Positions 59,762 to 64,000 of a stretch of DNA of 64,000 bases are shown one piece after another. The stretch is from Syngnathus acus (lineage: Eukaryota; Chordata; Actinopteri; Syngnathiformes; Syngnathidae). The stretch lies in contig NC_051104.1 in assembly GCF_901709675.1 (NCBI RefSeq), positions 3,147,501 to 3,211,500 on the forward strand. The letters are read 5' to 3'. The notes below the pieces were generated by a model, which saw only the letters and a list, made by a program, of their open reading frames with translations, had not been told where the DNA came from and did not search any database. Each line of letters starts with the position of its first letter. Position 1 is the first letter of the stretch. Both the position numbers and the translations under genes were made by a program.

Positions 59762-62700
59762 ATCTGCAGCAGATCCTTCGTCATCATCACGTTGGCAAAA
59801 TATTACTGAGGGTGAGCAGACAATAAAAAAAAAAAAAAGGATTTCAGCGCATCCGTGAAACCGTCAGCTGCTTCGGGCGGTTCCCAAAAGCGATTTCCCC
59901 AGGGCGGGACGTGATTTTTGTCTTCTTCTCCAGCCTGCGAGTTAGCAAAGAAAGCAGAAAGAACAAGGACAGGGAAAGTCTTTGCACATGCTGAAACGTA
60001 CGGAAGGGAAAAAAGAAGTTCCTTTGAGTTCCTTTGTTTATATAATCCAAGATCGCAACATACGGGATTCTTTCATCTGAAAACGTTGACGTTTCTACGC
60101 CTTTTAGCTTCACTGAAATGTTCTCTTCCAGCCCCGATGCTCATTTGCATAGGCTACACGTACACGCGGGCGGGCGGGCTGCTAAATATAGGAAGGCAAA
60201 CAATATCCGGGCTCTGCACGTTTGCACTCAAACGCGTCTGGCCTGCGAACACCCCACGCCAAATATCAACTCACTCATGTGTTCATCAATCTGCAGCACG
60301 GCGCCAGCCGGTTGGGCTTAAAAAAAATACCAACAACATTCTTTCCATCCCTTTTATTTTTTTTAAATCAAGGCTCAACATCACTCGGCAGGGACGACAG
60401 ATGGCAAACGTGAGATTTATTCGCTTGCCCGAGCCGGCGCGGAGCCGCGATGTGACGGATATTTCAAAAGGCGGAGCTGTTAATCTCCCTCGCGGCGGCC
60501 TCGGAAACAGCTTCAAGGGGAAAGCGAAAAAACAAAAAACCATGAGCCGTTTAAATCTTCCGCATGCTAGCATGGAGGCTAGGCTAGCTCGGATGAAAAT
60601 GACGAGAGCCTCTGCCGAGAAGATGTAAACAAATTAAATTGGTCAATATACAAAAAAAGAAGCACGTTTGGACGTTAAATGCATCAAAATGCTTTATTTT
60701 AAGTAAATTCTTTCGTCATCAGGAATTTTACCAACCTGAGCCAGCAAACAAACAAACAACAGCGTGGCCTTGAGACGATGGCGAAGGGTCAAAAAGTTTT
60801 CAGATGTTTTGGCTCCAACTAAAATGTCAAAGCGGAGGGAAAAGATTGTTCAAACAAAAACGCTTGCGCTCTCCGGGGGCCACGATGAGATTCCTAATCG
60901 TCGGGAATGGCGAGCGTCCCGTGAGGAGCCGACAATTTGTACCGGAACAGATGTCCCCCGACGGCCGCATGCTAATGGACCGCTCGAACATTCTCCTCGG
61001 CGAGCTTTTATGTAGCGATGGCAAAACACGATAGGAAGCATTTGTTGTGTTTGCGAACGTCTCTCTGTCTCGCTTGGCAACCAATGTCAAGTTTTTATTT
61101 TGGAGTGAGTCAGAGAAATCATTAGCTTCCATTTGCTAAAGAAGACTCCTTGCATATTCATTGAAATATGCAACCGTGGGTGTTGAAAGGCTTGACTTTT
61201 TTTTTCATGCCGGCAGGGCGCCTATTATTTGCTACTAACCGCTGCATTAGCATGCAAATGAATGCACACATGAATCAAAATCAAAATCACGCTACGCTTT
61301 AGCTAACGGCGCCACGTCAGAATGGTGACAAAGCAACTGTCTGTAATTGCTTTGCCGTGTGCTGCGATTGGCCGTCTGCGTCATACTTGGAATATTTCGG
61401 GTGTTATTTGCGCTCGTGCATCATCGTCGGCAGCCACAAATTCATCCAAATGCAAAGCAAGATAGCAAGAAAGTCAGCATGAAAGAAAACAAACACCGGG
61501 TTGCCCTTTTTGCTGTCATCTTCCGCCAAAGGTTTTGTGTCCTGGAAATGCTTTGAACGCGGATCCACAAACTCCATTTTGGATGTTTTGCCACTGCAAA
61601 GACATCGAGTCAGCTTTTCATTGAGGTCGACTTGGATTTTTTTAGTTTGAGCGTACTCCTTGAGTCGTGCCTCTTTGGGTTGCAGATGCCCGAGCGGGGA
61701 CGCCGGCGATCGGCGGCTCCTCGGGCAAAACCTCGGGCGTCCGCTGATGTCTTCTGACATTGATGGATGCGACCGTCGAGGCGACTGACACGCTGGGCTC
61801 CATTACATTATATTCAAAGTTTTTTTGCCGCCTTCCCGTCAAGGCTAATGCTGCGAACGGATGAGACACGTGTCAGCGGGACGGCCGCGTCTCCAAGACC
61901 CGAGGTGACGGCGTTTTTTTTCTTTCTTTTTTTGCAATTGTGAGTGGATTTATCTCCTAATTGTTGCGTCTTTGCTTTGAGATTGCTCACCAAAATCGCC
62001 GTCCTGTTAGGCCGTCTTGACAATCGCTAGGACATCGATCGGAGTCTTCCTCGCATTTTGTTGTGCCTGTCTGACGAATCATGAATTCACATTTGTAGTT
62101 TTGTTGCAGTTCAAAAATGGCTTCGGTCAAATTATATGATGTGAGCCGTGCCGCGTCGGACAAAAGAGTTGTTTCCAAGCGTGCAGCCCAAGTGGAAGCG
62201 TTGTGTGTGTGTTTCATTCAATAACAAGCCAAGGTCAGGGTGTCCCCATCTTGGGGGTTTTCCTACCCGCCGTGCGCTAAATGGCAGCCAGCCGACATTG
62301 TTTTTCCTGTCAGTCGGTTCCACTCCCAGTGACCCATCGCAGCGAAGGAGGGGCCGACATGCTGATTATCTACGATTGGGAGTCAGATGGGAAGAGTTGA
62401 GGGGGCACGGGGGTGCAGTTGCAGTGTGTCGCATTCATTTTGTCATACTGCTGACTGGTCAGGCTCTCTATTTGGCCCGAGGCGTGTTAGTACCCACTGA
62501 CATGTCCCCTCGCTCCCCCACCCCCACCCACCTCTCTCCTAAGTGGCTCATGCAGCCAATGATGCGAGGTCACGTCTCAGGTCGTTTGCAGGGGGTGTCA
62601 CGGCGCTGAGGTGGAATCCAATTCTGGACCTTTTTCATTTTAGGGCACATAATTACAGAGAACATATCCAGTAAACAACAGGTGGGCCAGAGCGTGATGG

Positions 62701-64000
62701 AGAAGTCAGAAAACCGACAGATGAAGCACATGTGACGCTGTTCTGGCGATTGTTGATTGGTTACCATGGAGCCGAGTACAACATCGGACTCTTTTTCTGT
62801 TTCAGCGCTTCATGTCGATGACTAGTAATTGTTTTGTGGCTTTTTTTTACTTTCCTGTAATTACATCTTTACAACTGCGTTAGCATAGGTTAATGATAGA
62901 CGACGGCACCTTCAAAAGCAATTTAGGAACAGACGAGGACTTCCATGTTAATTACGCAGCCGCCTCTATTTTTGTTCTGCCCTGTTCTGATTGTGTTTAC
63001 GTAAGTGCTGACCGAATTATGCTTGAAAGGTTTCTTAAATTAAATATTTGTATTTAGTTTGTGTTGGAAAAACAAACCAAAAATTCGGGTCAGTTTGGAC
63101 CAAACACAAATTTTTTCGGGGGGTTCAAATGTTGAAAGTAAAGAGCCACCTTTTATCTTTCAATAGATAACTCGGATTTAAGGCCATGCTGTCTCGCCCG
63201 GTGGTAAAATAAAAAGAAGCCGAGTTAGCGCGGCCGTCCGCTTCGGCCATCTTGCTTAGAAAACGTCTTCCCATCCATCACCGCCACCCATTAAAAATGA
63301 AAACAATTTACTTTTTGTTAGTCTAACTTGAGACTCGTGTGTAGCAATGTGAGACTCCTTGAAAAGGAACAAGAGTGATTTTGAGACATCCCCGCTCTTA
63401 AAGTGAGCACTCATACAAAAACAGACCCAAACAAGCTGAGAGGTTCGCTAAAAGTGGCCCGAAGGTTACAAAATTAGAGAAAATAAAAACCTTATTCCGT
63501 ATTGAACGGAGTGCAACAAAAGTGCTTGCATGTTTGCTCGGCCTTCATCAAATGTTCAAAAAAATTTTGGGATTGGTCACCACCTGCCTTTGTTTCATCG
63601 TCCAAGCAGACTTTACGTGCATTTGTCCATCTCCGCCTTTTGCAAACATCCAAGTGCGCCTCGGGTAAGAGCCGTGCCCGCGGGGTGCCACTTTTTCAGC
63701 CGGCGGCAGCACTTATGGGCACTAAAACGGCCGTCGCGGCTCTGCTTGTTGCTAGGCGACCGAGACGGACCTGTTCCAAGCATCTGTGGACTTTGAGTCA
63801 AAGTTGAATTTCAATTGCTGTTGCTCAGCAATGGCAAACGACTTCTCTTGCAAGGTTCAAGCGTATGCTAAGCTGGCAAAATCAGAGTTGCTCAAAATCA
63901 GGACAGGGGCGGTTAATTTTTTTTTTTTTTACATATGGAGAGTTTAAAAGATTTTATGTTAAATGCGAGCATTGACATCGGGTATGGGTGAAGTCTTGGC

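Larger units (their letters stand above)
56547..64000. other. Intergenic segment to the window end
   Basis: It holds a tRNA-like fragment (57038-57100) and a perfect hairpin (59705-59761). A 236-codon frame at 59918-60628 is open but of random-like composition and lacks support. AT runs flank copy G at about 56550-56592. I see no gene. Confidence 0.55.

Noticed and set aside
59918-60628. 236-codon plus-strand open frame
   Set aside because: Longest frame in the desert, but the composition is random-like, there is no domain, and stops are absent by chance in CpG-rich sequence.

Overview
The window looks like genomic DNA from a teleost (bony) fish. It carries one intron-containing gene on the + strand, plus a dense set of short non-autonomous DNA transposons, microsatellites and homopolymer runs. 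Nothing bacterial, organellar or viral was recognised. The teleost call rests on a vertebrate type II cadherin spread over only about 23 kb and on terminal sequences I recall as common in fish genomes. I cannot name the species.

Region 1-24780 holds the 3' two-thirds of a classical type II cadherin gene. Eight coding exons were located by reading frame and splice sites: 1049-1216, 2999-3186, 13250-13503, 16403-16539, 19446-19567, 19980-20097, 21075-21326 and 23322-23827. Their lengths (168, 188, 254, 137, 122, 118, 252 and 506 bases including the stop) and phases form the exon series I know for vertebrate type II cadherins. Together they encode the end of ectodomain repeat EC2, all of EC3, EC4 and EC5, the membrane helix, and the whole cytoplasmic tail with p120-catenin-type and beta-catenin-type binding regions. 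EC1, the signal peptide and the promoter lie upstream of position 1. The membrane helix and tail resemble cadherin-12 most closely as I remember the family, so the gene is called cdh12-like. The a and b teleost paralogues cannot be told apart here. The 3' UTR has a cluster of four ATTTA pentamers and two AATAAA signals.

Region 24781-64000 is about 39 kb with no gene I can support. Cadherin genes often sit next to gene deserts, and this may be one. It holds MITEs, hAT-like elements, a Tc1-like terminus, a tRNA-like fragment, a 165-180 bp minisatellite, long AC, TA, G and C tracts, and a perfect 27-base-arm hairpin.

The repeats fall into clear families. Seven copies have GGCGCACC-type inverted ends and TA target duplications. 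One longer element has related ends. Four copies have CAGTGATCCCTCGC ends. Four are hAT-like elements, one of them with a perfect 8-bp target duplication. I found no new multi-gene system. The most interesting material is the transposon relationships, nested insertions, a duplicated block around one MITE, the hairpin, and one weak candidate exon near 31 kb.
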